In this document: piece after piece, positions 11,865-26,040 of the stretch | How the letters are laid out: each line of letters begins with the position of its first letter | How positions within the stretch are numbered: position 1 is the first letter of the stretch | Source: Ciona savignyi | Lineage: Eukaryota; Chordata; Ascidiacea; Phlebobranchia; Cionidae | Assembly (NCBI GenBank): GCA_000149265.1 | Contig: CH003025.1 | Location: 213,657 to 277,656, forward strand | Length of the DNA stretch: 64,000 nucleotides | Direction of reading: 5' to 3' | Notes under the pieces: model-generated | The model's input: the letters and a program-made list of their open reading frames with translations, nothing else | The model's database searches: none | Told to the model about the DNA's origin: nothing | Translations under genes and position numbers: made by a program

Positions 11865-14800
11865 ATGGGCAACCTGCTCAAGGTTCTCCAGTGCAAAGAG
11901 GAAGCATTTGAAGACTTTTTTCTTGATTTTGAAAGTAAGACATAATGCGTAACATTTCTGGTCTGCAGTTTGCGTTTTTATGCAAGCCTTGCTGGACATT
12001 TCTTATAAAGCTAGGTGTTGCTTCATGAATTTGTCTTCAAATTACATCTTCTGTTGTACTATTAAAGCAATATTTCTGAATACTACTAAATAATGTTGTT
12101 AGGCGACACTTGGAAATTGTTGCACTGACCATAATATTGTGACCCGTCAGAAAAAATCATTTGATTGTTTTCGGTATCGATGCACAACCTGTATAAGTAG
12201 TGTCTTAGTCAATTGAGATGTTTGTGTGCTTAATATTAGTTAAGTTGTATCAATTCAATTATTTTAATAATAGTTATATTTATTTATATGTATACGGACC
12301 TTTGCATATAATATAAAGTAATTCTAGGAATTTTTTGTAGCTTTTACAAACATAACATTGTGGAGTGCTGGTCCATTTAATTTGCCCCTTCCTCTCTCCA
12401 TATAAGCCTTTGGACAATTGTATGAATAGCCGGTCAATGGGATTTGTTACTTCCTGTGTACACAATGTTGCGCTTCCTAACAAGCTTATTTTCAATTACT
12501 GTAAGCTGTGCCCAATTAAGTGACTCTATTTACCTTGTACGCCTGCTAACATATTCCCACACTTAACAAGGAAGTCCAAATTAAATAGAAACCTGAAGAT
12601 TGATTTTACGTCAAAATTACGGGGTGAATTTAGTGAAGTGAACCACTCACTGCCCAGTGTATTGTTCTGGATTGATTTTACTTTGATAATTAAAATTTTT
12701 ATTACCATGGACAATTTAATTGGCATGGGTTAAGGTAGTATTTATAAAAATAAATCATTTACAATTTTGTTATAAAATGCACATTACCAGCTCTAAATTG
12801 TTCCCCAGCTTAACCAATGTTATTTAATATGTATTACCCAACTGCAACAGTTTTAACAATATTTTATTCAATATTTTATAAGCAATTAACCTATACCAGA
12901 TGCCCGGCCTTCTGATGAGGAAAAGAATGTGTACGACCAAGTGGCGCTTGTTCTTTCATTTGCCCCAGGGATTATCACAGAGTTAAAGTCGTATAAAGGG
13001 GCTGGTGATGAAATACGTATGGTAAGTTTTGCATGTAGTGCTGAATAAGTTATGTTTTCCCAGTGTTCTAAAGTATATTTAATGTTAAATATTGTGTTTT
13101 TTTAAATAATTTAACGGGATTAAGAAGTCATGATTGTTATTTCATATTTTTTAGCTAGATAGAGTATATCAATTACTGTTTTATCTTGGCTCACCTTTTT
13201 ACGAATATATACCGTACTAGACCTGTTGTACATCTGTACACTTATTTTGTTAGTTGTGAGAGTGTCCTGTGTGGCGCCAATGTGGCATTTTGTTTAAGTA
13301 AAGTTTAATTCAATTTTATAGTTTGGTGGATCCTTTAATTAAAGTGTGGTCCAAATATAGAGTCAAATTATAATCCAATATTTAATTGTAAAAATAACAG
13401 ATATCATTTGGAAAATATAATTTTTTGTGAAATTAGTACATCATAAACTAGTATCTTTTAACAATAGAAAGTAAAATAGGCGTGTCGTTAAGGGCTCTCA
13501 TGTCCTTTAAATTGCTGTATATGGACTAAAATTATTTATTAAAATTGTTACAAATCAAATAATATTATAACCATATTAACATGGCTATTTTACTGTAGTT
13601 CGTAATGATGCACTTTATCCCTGGAATAACAACAAGCATGTGTATATGGCACCACTGACTACTGCTCATTGTTAAATTTTTCTGTGTGTGGAGAAGGAAG
13701 TATAAAGGGCATGAGAACTTTGCACAATGTTTATTTATCAATAATAAATTTTAAAGAGGCTTTTATATTAGGTACCTAATTTTCTATACAGTTAATTCCA
13801 TTCCCTGATTGTCAAACTGCAACAAGGAAATGATAGTATACCCGTAGTTAAGTTGGCCCAGTTATTTTGGGTGTAAATATTCTATGGATGTTCACTTCCT
13901 GTTACACTGTAACAGCACCGTGCTGTAGCTTAACTATAAATACTCAGCTCTATGTAAGTGTCTGGTCATCAGATGCTTCGTTTTAACCCGTTTTATCTGT
14001 TGATGGTTATGTTTTTGTATGTTTTTGCATACAACCAGTACTGGTAATACAATGCTTTTCCTATTAATTTTGTGCTTCCCCTAATATTTTTCATGATTGT
14101 GCAGTTTTATTATCTTAATGAGCTGAAGTATTAATGCAATTGTCCTGGTTTTTTATACATTTAGTTCACCACTCTCTAACTGCCTAAACAAACATATAAC
14201 ATAGGTTTAGTGAACCAGTAATAATATTTTAAATACCGGTGTGTTTGATAATGGATTTACTGTTTTTAATTAATTGGTGTTGTTCTAAATCACAGGCAAT
14301 ATCCAATCCCTCAAGCCAGGAGAAACAGGCCGATACATGGCACGCTATCATCCCTCTTGTCAAGCAACTTAAAGATTTTTTTGAATTTTCTAAACGTTTA
14401 CGTAAGTAAACAAATTATTCTCATTAATATTAAGCTGTTTTAGACGATATGTAATACAACAGTATGTACCTAGTGGTGTGCACATTAGGTTATATTTAGG
14501 AGGGTGTTTAACAAAAGTCGGCTACAGGCCCAAAGTTGAATTAAAATTCCCTAAAAATCAACATGTATACCCCTGTACAATATGATAATATTAACCAAAT
14601 GAAACTAGTCTAGAATATATTTGTTCACTGGAATAAAAGTTTAAATAAACATGGATGACGTGTTCATTTATTATTTGAAAAACAATGGGCCAATATGAAC
14701 AAAATGAAAGTGGTCTATAACACTGCTTCGCAACCAGTGTGCCGCATGACAATGCTAGGTGTGCCATGGAAAATAATATTTTTAATCAAAGTTTTTACCA

Positions 14801-17800
14801 ATTAAAAAAGATTTTTTTTTATCAATTTTAAATATTACGGCGATTAGACACTTTGCTAATATAATATCAAATGTGAATAGCTTGTAAGAAGAACTCCCAT
14901 TGTATATTTATAATGATTGATAAATTTGTTACGTAATAATCAAAAATTTTTGACATGCCTAAAAGAATGTATAGTTGCTCTTTAAAAGATTGAGCTGAAC
15001 AAAATAGGTTGTGGAGTACTGGTCTAGAACATACAGTTTTTCATGAAACATAAGTCTACCGAACAGCATTACTTTCATTTCTTTAATCTTAATTATGCAA
15101 ATATGTGTTATACTCCGATTTCAAAATGAAACTCAAGTGTCACAATTTAAACTTGTTTCTTGTTTGCCAATGATTCAAAAAGGCTTAATCTTGTTAAAAG
15201 TATTGTTTCACAATTGCATTTTTTTACTTTGCATTTTGTTTGGTATTTGCATTGTAATCTGACCCATGGCCGATTAATGCCATAACACCGTAGTGCATTT
15301 TCTACTATGACATGAAACATTATATCAAAGTTGCTGTGGATTTGCCAGGGTGTAATTAATTGTTAAGGATAAACATGCATATCCTATTGTATGCTAATCT
15401 GATTTTAAGTAATATCACTGTGTTATAGACATTTAAAATTACTGAAATATTTTAGTTTAAATTGAATTAAAATAATCTTTACCTTCCCAATATGGTGCAC
15501 CATACCCCTTTTCACTACACTTTTCAGTAAAATAAAAAAATTTTACAGCCTGCTGCAGTGGTATGACCAAGTTAAATTTGATCATTTAATAGGATGTTTT
15601 CCAATCATTGGACCAGTTTTATTGGACCATTAAACATATACATACACCTCATAATGGGAACGAACCACAACCAATTTGTGTCGGTTGATTATAGGCTGAT
15701 TACTCATGCCAATATGCTGGGATGTCATCAATTGTTTGTTATGACTGCATAATAGTGATTCTTTCATCATAATGCTATAAATTATACTGTTAATGTTTTG
15801 CACAAATGTCAAAAGTAATAAACTTCTGTTCCATGATATTTCACTTGCTAATTTTGGTTGGAGTTTTTAACACAGCATACCATGCTGTCCAAATCCCAGT
15901 CCAACTGTTCTTGGTAAATTTTTTTATATGTTACTATTTACTATGGACTGCTATTCATAACTAACCAACATGATTAGGTTTTCCATAAAACTGACAATAA
16001 AAGGTGTACTGATATCAGACCACTTGTTCATAGAAAGCAAGGGACATTATTACATGGGCAATCTGTAGTTGACCTCACGCCCTGTTGGTTTACCGGAGCT
16101 ATTGCAGTGTGTTGAATATAATTGAGACGTTTTTTATGTTTTAGTAGAACCAATTAATTTACTGGGTCCAGTCAGAATTCTGCAAGTACCTTGCCCAAGG
16201 ACTCATCCAACTATCCAGCGACCAGTTTCGATCTTACAACCTTGTAGGTAAAAGACAAAGCACCAGCCCACTCAGCTATTTGGCCAGACAAAATTGTTTC
16301 AAAGAAGTCAAATTCACAGCAGATTTAACAGCACCATTTAATACATAATTGTGCAATTCTTCTCATAAACCACAGATGTATATAAACCTTAGTATTAACT
16401 ACTATGCTGAATGGGGAATGATAAACAAATGGTTTGCATCGGATATACCCAACACGACTGTTTGCGTTTAAATACAGATCATTTTGCAAAAAATGACTTT
16501 TTTCTTATACCGAAATATTACAACTTATCTGTAACCTCTTAAATTCAGTATGTTTGGTCAGTGACCATCAGTCAAACACTATTTTATATATATACTTTAA
16601 ATTGAATCCTACATTTTAATACCTCATTGAAGTTCATTTTGTACGACCTCTTTGGGTTTAATAACAGCCATAAAACTTGGTAATTCAAAAGGTATCTTTA
16701 AAACTTATACCACTGATAATATAACACCAAAAACATTCCAAAAACGCAACATCAGCGAATCTTTCAGTTTTTAATCTCATTTTTATGGTGTCTATATATC
16801 TATGTTCACATCGAAACCGTATGGTCACCTAAACAACTATTCACACTTGATTGTTTAATGAACATGAAATTAATATGCCATTCATTCATTTATTGTTTAA
16901 AACTATATGTATTAGTGTACTGCATGATTTACATTAATTGTTAAGCTACACTTTTTTTTATGGTGTCCTTTGTTAAATATAAGTTTGTTAATTGTTGGCA
17001 TAAATAGTTATAATTTTGTCGGATATGTAATTATATCAAATATGACTGCCATATAAGTTAGTTTATAGGTGATTTTGTATTAAATAAAAACATTAATTAA
17101 CTATGTGCTTCGTAATATCTTCATGGTAAAAAACAAAGACATACTCAGTAAGTGGAAAAATGCATTGTTAAAGCAAAAGACAATTAAAAAATCTTTTCTT
17201 GGGATCCCTCTCTGATCCCACAAGGGAAAGTTGTCATTATCTCCAACAGCAGAGTTTTCATTCTGCCATTTACCTTAACACAGCTCGTTCGGTCCTTATG
17301 GGCATTATTTTGGAACACGCAATTTAAAATACTCACTTGTTAAATTTTTAATTGGTTGTAAGTGAACATATCCACCTTGTATGTTAGTGAATTACTGCTA
17401 ATGTGCTACCGTATTTTCCAAACACTGGATACAATTGTTCCAATGCACAAACACATATTTTTACATTTGTGGAAAATGACATTAAATGTAAACTTTATCA
17501 AAACATTATAAAAAAATCATTTAATATTATTTTGATCCCTTATAAGTAAATTTCAGCATTGCGCTGTCTGACCTAATTAAACGAGCACTCAAATCACACG
17601 TTTTACAAATAACATGCTGCTGCCGTCTTATGTTCTCTTATTAGCTTCCTTGTTTAAAATGCCCAACTGAAAATAACCAATAGGTGCATGCTTATCTGGC
17701 TGTAGTCGAATAATAATAAAATATTGTTGATACGCTGGTCGATATGTTATGCCTTTTACTTTTTCTAAAATAAAATGCAAATTGGGAATAGGAAAAGTTA

Positions 17801-20800
17801 GCTGGAGCAGTTAATCAGCAGTTTATATATCTATATTTCAGATTAGTTCTCCCTTTAGTATGTAGTTTCCCTGTGTTTTCCTCTATATTTTTATGTTTCA
17901 TAAAAACTGTTGTTTTGTTAAACAAATTATATAACAGCAAATTTAAATCTTGCAGAAAAATGTGTGCAAGAATTACTCCGCTCACTAACATGCCAACCAC
18001 TGTCACCCCTCCAACATTTGGAATCCAAGCAAGCACTAGCCAAACAATTCGCCGAAATTCTCCATTTCACATTAAAATTTGATGACTTAAAGGTAATGTC
18101 TTGCAGATATGCGTGTAATTAAACATGGTATGTTGTCGTGCTTGCAAAAGTGAACCAGCTGCTTATTCTAGTGCAAGGAGTCCTCAGTAATGATCGGACG
18201 GGTTATGAGTATCTTCACACTTCCCTTGCAGTTGTGATGCTCTACCAGGCATTTATTAGTCCTTGATTTAAATGTATCGTTTTATTAGTAGAACTGTACA
18301 TTCAACCAGAGCAGGGGTGGGCACTCTTTTTAAATCAGGGCCCAAAATTATTTCATTCTTAGATTGGCGTTAGGGCCAAGTGATTGAGCCTCCATTCATA
18401 TAATGCAAGCGATGCACAAATATAGCTGTGACATCGCTATTTAGTCTTGCAACATGTGGATAACATCCGGCGGGCTAGAATAAAATACCCGGTGGGCCGG
18501 ATATGGCCCGCGGGCCGTAGTTTGCCCATGTCTGACCTCGATATTGATAATGGTGAACTGAAGTGAAAATATGACTATTTAATAATATCATGCCGGTTAA
18601 AGCATAGAAATTGTTGTAGGATCAAAACCAGCTGGTGTTCTACTTCTTGAACAAGAAACTTACAAATTTTTAAACACTATATTAATAGGTTTAACTAAAA
18701 ACAGGTTGCAACATCTCAATCATTTGCAACACCCACTAGACAAATATAGCTTTGGTAAGTGGGTGTTGGACATTTTCCCAATTCATCAGTATGGAATTAT
18801 GTCATATCCATACATGTTGATGATAATATATTGGGTCATGTAGAACGGAAATGTTGTTTACTATTGGTTATACAATGTGGATTAGGACTTCTTGAAGACA
18901 TGTTTTTTAAAGGGTTGGGTAGTAAGTGTATCTTGCAAATTAAAAAGAGTTGAATATATTAGCTATTTGTAGTTACTTATCGGTAATGAAATCTTATGTA
19001 TTATTTATAGTGGTTGGTCACTTCAAAATTAGTTTTAAAGGGTACATTGTTTAATAGAATTAACACTAAATTTTAAACTAATTTCTGCTTGATGTATTCA
19101 GCGGTATATCCCACCACTATAATCCGTAAAGGGTCCAGTGAACACCAAAGTAATAAATTTTTAATCCTGGTACATTAATAATTGATCAACTAATGCACAG
19201 CTTGTCCACACATGGTTATTAACTTGAAGTAACCTTCATTTTTTCTATATTTTCTAAGTTAGGTATTTCTGGGTTAAATTTGAAACCTAATTAACACTTG
19301 TATTATTTTGATTGCTTTTTATTTTTCTCATGCTAAATGATACAAAACCTTACCTTCTAGCTGACATTTTGGCAATATGGCACGTCTGTGTAAATAGTAA
19401 ATGCAAGGAAATAATAACATCTGTGCTAAAAATTGAGTTGTATTTAAAATCAAAATCTAGTTCGCCGAAATTCAAGCACGCATTATTAGTATCACTGTTT
19501 ACAAAAACACATCTTTCTGTATCTTTTAATATCATTTTTTAGCCTGATTTTTTATTGACATTCTTAAATAAATACAGTAAAACAATTGTCAAAGAAAAAC
19601 TTGTTTTAACATGCAAATATCAGGTTTAATAAATGTATACTTTAATATGACATTACTTCTACAGTTCACAATAAATAGCACATATTTTTAAATATTTAAT
19701 CTTTCTTGGACACTATCTGTGCATCAGTTTACTAATTAATCGATTTGTTGTCAGTTATCCACAAAAAATTTAAGAAAGGGTTATAATGTATGTAAACCTA
19801 ACAAAAATACAAGTGCTGTTAAAAGCTTACAAAAATCATTCCATAGCATACCATATTTAGTCGCTCTTCCATAAAACGCAATGTATATTTGAACAGGTTT
19901 AGATTTTTTATGATTTTAGTAATCATACTTTTAAAACAACAGAATGATTTCCAAAAAACGGTTAAATTTTTTGTGAACCAATATTAAAATCTTATTATAC
20001 ACACAGCTCTGGCACTGATGTATCTAGCCAAATTTAAATATTGACCACTTATGGTCGCATTTTAAAACTATCTTTTATGCTGCCCATTTAATTTAACCAT
20101 TATCATGTATTCGGACAGATGAACAACCCAGCCATCCAAAACGATTTTTCATACTTCCGACGTACGATGCAAAGAAAGGGAATGAATTCTGCATGTGCAG
20201 GTAAGTTGGAGGTTAAAGTATATCTTAAAAAACAAAAGCTTTTTTTTATGAAAGACACATAATATTGAATGTAAGATTTTTTTAAAAATAATATAATATG
20301 CTTATTTTTTTATGATGTATAAATATATCATTATGTGATAAAACCACATGTTCAGTATTACAAACACAAGAAACAATATTGTTGTTTCATTTAGTAATGC
20401 ACTAATGCAGTAATTTTAATTTCTTTAATTTGACTGAACAGTACGGGAGTTACAATCTCAAACCACTATTTCCATTCCAAATGAATGGTGCCTTTGGAAA
20501 ATGCATATGGATTTGTGCACACTTTGCATATCTTCCAGGAATTGACTATGAGGAGGGGAGGATAATATCCACTGAACTCGCGAACGAGATGTCACTGTTT
20601 TATGCCGAAGCAACTCCAATGCTGCGTACATTAAGTGATGCCACCACTAGATTTGTGCAAGAGGTGTGTCTAGTTGTTCATATAAGTTTTATATAATCAT
20701 AGAGTTTGCCTGACCGTGTAAACTCGCTGTTTTATTGGCCACTTTTCTGATAATGCATTTCTATCATAACTAAATTCATTTATTATTGGTACAAGATGAT

Positions 20801-22760
20801 TTTGATTTACCCAATTTATGATAGGCCTACTCTTTAAGGTTTATTTATTTATTTACCCATTGAATTAATTTATATGAGCGGTTCTGCGGTCATAAATCAC
20901 GACGATTAAAGGCTGTAAAGATGTATTGTCATGTTGTCTGATTTCCCATATCCCTTACAAGTTTTGATAGCGATTATGGCTGTTGTTATAACGAAGTTTA
21001 TTGTCATTAGAATGATGATGTTGAGACGGATCGCACACTAGAGGTTCTCAGTACAATGTCAAACATTTGCAAAGTGATGTTGGAGCACCCGTGAGTTTGT
21101 TGTGTTTATTTATTCCGCATGCGTCAGTGTTTTTAAAGAAGTGATGGTGCTGCAAATACACACAAAAACGGATGCCATTTTTTACATGGTGATTTTTTAT
21201 TTCTGTGAGTCCGTACAATTTTTGATCTCAAAAGTGCATAAAATGGCAAAAATGTTGTCATTGGCCAGTGCATGCAATTCCTGTGCAACAGTAATTGCCA
21301 CATATTACATGTTGGGTATAAGAGTGGACAATTTATTGAATTATAAATATGGTGAAGCCAAACTTCATCATTGTCAAAGTCTCGAAAGATTAATTTTAAG
21401 TCAACTCGGCTATTACATTGTGAAGATGTTTGGATTTTACTGTTGTGGATAAGAAAGCCAGATTTAAAACAAGTATCATTAGAAATCTAATTTCACCATC
21501 CAAGTTTGGTAATTATTTTCCTCCTAAAGTGATGTATGTTGATCCAGGGACCGAGTATCAAAGGCACAACGTAGCAATGATAATGAGATAATGACAAGTT
21601 TAATCTAGATGCATTAACCAACTGCTCCTTAATTTGACAAGCTGAATGCCAACTTAATCTTTCATAAGTAATATTTACATGTACTTGAAGTTAAGGTGTA
21701 GATTTATACACTAAACAGACTAACATTTATGTCTGGGAAAATTTGTGCATACACCTAAAATAATGAAGAACTAGTTGTTAATTAGTAGTTACTCTTTGTA
21801 TGGTACATAACACCAAAGCATGTATTGGTGTATACAAGAATACTCTATGAGTAAATATACATGTATCTTGCCCGTATGGATTTACAGCCTAAACCTGCCT
21901 CCATACAGGAAAGTGTGATAACACTGTAGACTAACAAGGACAGGGCTCTTATAATTAGCTTCGAAAAAGATCATAATAGGAAGAGAATTTCAACATTATA
22001 TGATGTAGCCAACAGAAGTGGCTGTCGTATTTTCTACGTCTAGCTTACTAAATAAACCATTTTTGACTCCAATCACATGTGGTACCGCTACTAACTGACT
22101 GATTTGGATCAAAACCTGTGATGTATTCTTATGTCTAATAAAACAAGCCAACACTGGAAGTAGTTGCAAACAATCTGAAATCTATGTTTCTCTCCCAGAG
22201 ATGACACAAGGTTCCAGATGGGAGATGAGTCGGTGTCCTTCTGTGTCCGAGTGATGGTTGGAGTCATCATACTATACGACCATGTACACAAGGATGGCGC
22301 ATTTACTAAAGGATCAAAAATAGATGTAATAAATTAATTATTATTATTATTAGGTTTATAGAGTTATTAAAAATGTTGTGTGAAACCTATTTAGGTAAAC
22401 ATCAATGTCATAGCATTAATCTATGTTATGGTTTACCAAAGTGAAACCAGTCAACTATAGTAAACTTGAATTGATAAAAATAAGAGCATTTATAATAAAC
22501 AACGATGTACAATTTAGGTGGCAATGTAGCCCAAAGAAACTTAGTTATGCCTTATTCTTGCTGTTTGGTTGTGTCCGTTTCGTTACTTGTCTCAATACTA
22601 AAATTAAATTACATGTTTGCAGATCAAGGGTTCAATTCGGGTATTAAAAGAGCAAAATTCAAAAGTAAAAGTGAAAACTCTGCTCAACGCACTCCGTTAC
22701 ACAACCAAGCACTTAAACGACGAGGCCACTCCCAAGGCAGTACAGAAAATGTTGGAGTGA
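11865..22760 (+). CDS. CYRIB: CYRI (FAM49), Rac1-interacting actin regulator
   Basis: Nine exons join in frame: 11865-11934, 12900-13021, 14296-14401, 17956-18092, 20119-20200, 20539-20663, 21011-21090, 22199-22325 and 22623-22760, giving 328 residues (the human protein has about 324). The start [10 protein letters not shown] keeps Gly2, the myristoylation site of the family. Conserved stretches are [39 protein letters not shown] (residues 146-160), [25 protein letters not shown] and [12 protein letters not shown] near the end. The Arg pair at 159-160 corresponds to the pair known to bind active Rac1 in mammals. CYRI proteins buffer Rac1 signalling to the WAVE complex at the membrane. An acceptor-like TTGACAG lies 11 bp before the ATG, so an upstream untranslated exon or spliced-leader addition is possible. 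CYRIA and CYRIB cannot be told apart here. Confidence 0.97.
16054..16289 (-). mobile_element. SINE copy, old, in CYRI intron 3
   Basis: The body words ACCGGAGCTATTGCAGTGTG and CCTTGCCCAAGGAC are recognisable, with heavy divergence elsewhere. The tRNA-derived head lies at the right end, so the element is on the minus strand. Confidence 0.75.
18312..18534. mobile_element. Short hAT-like non-autonomous element
   Basis: It opens with CAGGGGTGGGCAC and closes with GTTTGCCCATGTCTG, imperfect terminal inverted repeats of the kind found in hAT elements. The 223-bp length and lack of any coding frame mark it as non-autonomous. The 8-bp flanks do not match cleanly. It lies in CYRI intron 4. Confidence 0.6.
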
Positions 22761-24285
22761 AAGAGTTGTTTCATGCATCCTGCTAAAAGGCTCTTCAATT
22801 TCGCCAGCGCAGATCGGTTCCAAATCCACCTCTTCAAACTTAGTTTCTCTTTTATTCCTTCTTTTACCCAGGCATTTATTGTAAGCTTAATACCGGCAAA
22901 GTAGACATGACATTAATCTTTATTTATTAATCTTTGCTACCCCGCTGCTGCATAGGATCATATACGCATGCCAATAGTAATATTAAGGGCTTTATATCAG
23001 CATATAACCTATGATGAGCTGTTACAGAAATAATATCTTTCAAACCCTATTCATGAGTAGCAGATTGTCCAAGGTAAATCTTCACCCTTTGGAAGTTCTA
23101 AAATGTCTGAAAAAAAAGAACTGTTTGGGGATGTTAAACAGAAACAGACTAAACATTGAATATAATTGGCTCTGTTCAAAAGTTACTGAATAAATATGAT
23201 TGGTTAAATTACACATGGTTGTCCTATATAGACTCAAGTGTTACTTGCATGAAAATCGTTTTTATTCTTCATACTTATATTTTAATGTTTTTAAAGGCAA
23301 ACTCATCAGCCCCTTTCTTTACCACCTTAATTACACTCAGCTGGAAAGAGAGTGTATGCATTCTACAACTGACTTCAATTAATGTTTTTTTAATCTGCAT
23401 TTTATATGAATCCAAACCTATATTCGGTTACGTTTTATTCAAGACCTGGTATTGTACTCATTGAGATTTCGTCTTTTTGTTGTTGTGCAGTTATTTTTCA
23501 AAAGTGTTTTGTTGTCTTAAACTTTTGCAGAAGCATTCAATTGTGTGAGTTTTTCACTTTTTTAGAAAATTGTTATGTTTTAATCTTTCTCGGTTTTTAA
23601 AATTATGTATAATATTTTAATGAAAATCATCGACCTTGTAATCTTCACCAAATTTAATTCATAAGAGAAAACTGCTTATAAAGCAATCGCCAGACTTGCC
23701 ACAAATTCAAATATCTGTTTCAATATAGTAAGCTAGTAGCTTGTTTTGCCTGAACACTTCAAACATTATTATGTACTGTGATTTATTCAGAAGTGTCGAT
23801 TTGGGCTGATTCATTCCAATTACGTACTCTAATGCTGATATAATTATTTAATTAGCATTCCCTTCCTAGAGCTATCCTGCGCATCTTTTACTTGCTTGCT
23901 AAATACACCGTCCAGAAATTGTGGTTGGTTTTTATTATCTAACAATGGTTATTTGTTCGATTACAGCATGTGAAATAGATTTTAAAACAGTGGACAGTGA
24001 CATTTAGAGAACATTTTTTACCATAAAAAAGGTAAATTTTTGTTATATTATGTTTTCGCTTCATTGTTTTTTATCTCTTTCTATGTACCAGTATTCTATA
24101 TTAATGTCAGTGAATAATGGCTGCAACACCTTGATACCTCTATGAAATTACTTTTAAAATTACAGAAATGAGGATTACTAAAACAAGAAAGAATTTTGTT
24201 AAATAATACACATGAATATTTAACCAATCAATGAGCACCACTTTAGAATGAAATTACATGACACTATTTCCATTTCTAACCAGAC
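22761..24285. other. CYRI 3' UTR and convergent spacer
   Basis: The first few hundred bases should be the CYRI 3' UTR. A canonical AATAAA occurs only at 23189-23194. The rest is AT-rich with no coding exon I can support. The GST gene on the opposite strand ends at 24286, so this is a convergent junction. Confidence 0.45.
23189..23194 (+). terminator. Candidate CYRI poly(A) signal
   Basis: AATAAA lies 429 bp after the CYRI stop codon and is the first exact match on this strand. It is a weak call without transcript ends. Confidence 0.3.
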
Positions 24286-24951
24286 CTATTCACAGCCACC
24301 ACCCCATTTCGCCATTGTATTATTGATTGGCATTCTCTTGAAAGCTGAAGAATTGCGGTAAGCAGTGATTTTCTCCAGTTTGAAAAATTTTTCGAAGTAA
24401 CTTTTTACTCAGTCGCTCTTGTCAAGAGCATTTGGTTCCATCGTTTGAATGTGGTCCAGTATCTCGCAAAGTGCAAAATCCACATATGTTAACTTGTCTC
24501 CAGCGAGCCATACTTTACCATCCAAATACTTTTCGAAGAGCTGCAGCTTTGCAGGAAGTTGTTCGAAAAATGTGACCTTTCTATCTGAATGGTCTGGCAT
24601 GTAGCACATAATAGTAAAGGATTTTCGAAAATCTGAAACAACACCTTCACACATATCTGCTCTGTAATTGCCTTCTTCAGTATCTGGCATTAGGTCACTT
24701 TTCCTTGCGATATACTTCATAATTGCGAAGCTTTCCGTAAACTTTGCATCTCCATCAATGTAGTATGGTAGGTTAGGGAAGTCCAGTCCAACACTTTGCT
24801 TCACATTCATCCAGTCACTTCGGTCAAAATTTGGGGCACCTCCACAAACATATCGTTTATCTTCAAAATCAATGCCAGAAAAATTGAGCATTAGACGTAT
24901 TGGTTCAGCTAATCCTCTGATATCCCAATAAGCAAGTACCGGTTTTGCCAT
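24286..24951 (-). CDS. Mu-class glutathione S-transferase with internal TGA
   Basis: A single-exon frame starts MAKPVLAYWDIRGLAEPIRL, the N-terminal thioredoxin-like domain of mu-class GSTs, with the catalytic Tyr at position 8. LDFPNLPYYIDG and TESFAIMKYIARK carry the glutathione-binding residues, and WLAGDKLTYVDF marks the all-alpha domain. The open frame ends after 180 residues (24409-24951), short of the roughly 218 usual for the class. Beyond the TGA the same frame stays open for 40 more codons to TAG (VKSYFEKFFKLEKITAYRNS onward), aligning without gaps to the normal C terminus. The reading frame is therefore interrupted by one stop codon only. It may be a recent null allele, a sequencing error or a young pseudogene. 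The absence of introns suggests a retrocopy, but no poly(A) remnant is seen. The enzyme would conjugate glutathione to electrophiles in the cytosol. Confidence 0.85.
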
Positions 24952-25955
24952 GGTGTTTAGTTTAGAGTTTTGATCTATTTTATATGGGTACTTAAGCTAT
25001 AATCAGAAACAAACAAGTTTAACATAAAAATTTTGAATTATAAAATAGGATATTCCGTTCATGCTTTATAGCCGTGAACGGAAAATTCTGGGGTTACATT
25101 ATCAATTACTTTTTGCCAATGATTGAAATACCAGAATAAATTCAGTATATTGTATATATGGTTAAGACATTCCTACTGTTTTAGTTCAATCCTCAGGCTA
25201 TGTCCACTAAGTGGCTTGCTAAGTTACACGGCCAACTTTGCAGTTAACCATGGTATAACATGTTTCATACTAAATTAGGAGATACTTTTGTCGGTGGTTG
25301 TTGTTTGCATTAGTGTTATAACATGACATGCCCACAGTTAAGTTCTTAAAGCCAAATGGCTAAAAAACACCAAAAAAGTTGAAAAATACCACTCCGAAGT
25401 AAATGTAAAGTTTTACCACACACCTTCTTAAAATGAAAATCAACTGAAAAAGAAAGTAGGCCATTGTGTAATTTTATCATGCATATCAACAATTTATATT
25501 TACTTCAATATCTTAATTTTATACTTTATAAAAAAGCTCCAGTGTTTACATATTGGTAAAAAACATATTTTTATTACTATTTTGAACAAATATTCTCCAA
25601 TATGTTGGGCTGTTCACCAATTTTTCAATAAGGGTTAGCAGCAGTACAACAAATATAAACACTTCAATATAAATTTCATTAGCGGACACAATACAAACGC
25701 CCCATTAATTTCTAAATTACCATATATTATTACTAACTGAAATCGTAAACTAATCAAGTCCGAAACAATAGCAGATAAAAATGTGTACTAGTAACAAACT
25801 TTTAAAATGTTAAAAGGCAATGAAATGCTGAATTGCATAGTTGAGAAAAAATGCCCGTTCCCGCCACGTAAGGCTAAATTATTTGTTCATTGGCCGTGCT
25901 CATTCGACTAATAGTGTAAGCACTGTTTGAGTTAGGCATGTGGCGGCATGTCAAC

Positions 25956-26040
25956 AGTGCGGCGTATTTGTCTGGCATTTAATTGTCAATAGTAGTGCGG
26001 CGTATTTATCTGGCATGTAATTGATAACAGTGCGGCGTGA
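25956..26040. repeat. Tandem repeat of 35-38 bp
   Basis: AGTGCGGCGTATTTxTCTGG starts at 25956 and 25994, and a truncated third copy (AGTGCGGCGT) starts at 26029. Confidence 0.7.

Noticed and set aside
21102-21452. 116-codon frame in CYRI intron 7
   Set aside because: It starts just after a good donor used by CYRI, and the encoded peptide matches nothing; a chance frame.
24409-24411. Selenocysteine at the GST TGA
   Set aside because: No mu-class GST is known to carry selenocysteine, the position is not catalytic, and I see no obvious SECIS-like hairpin downstream.
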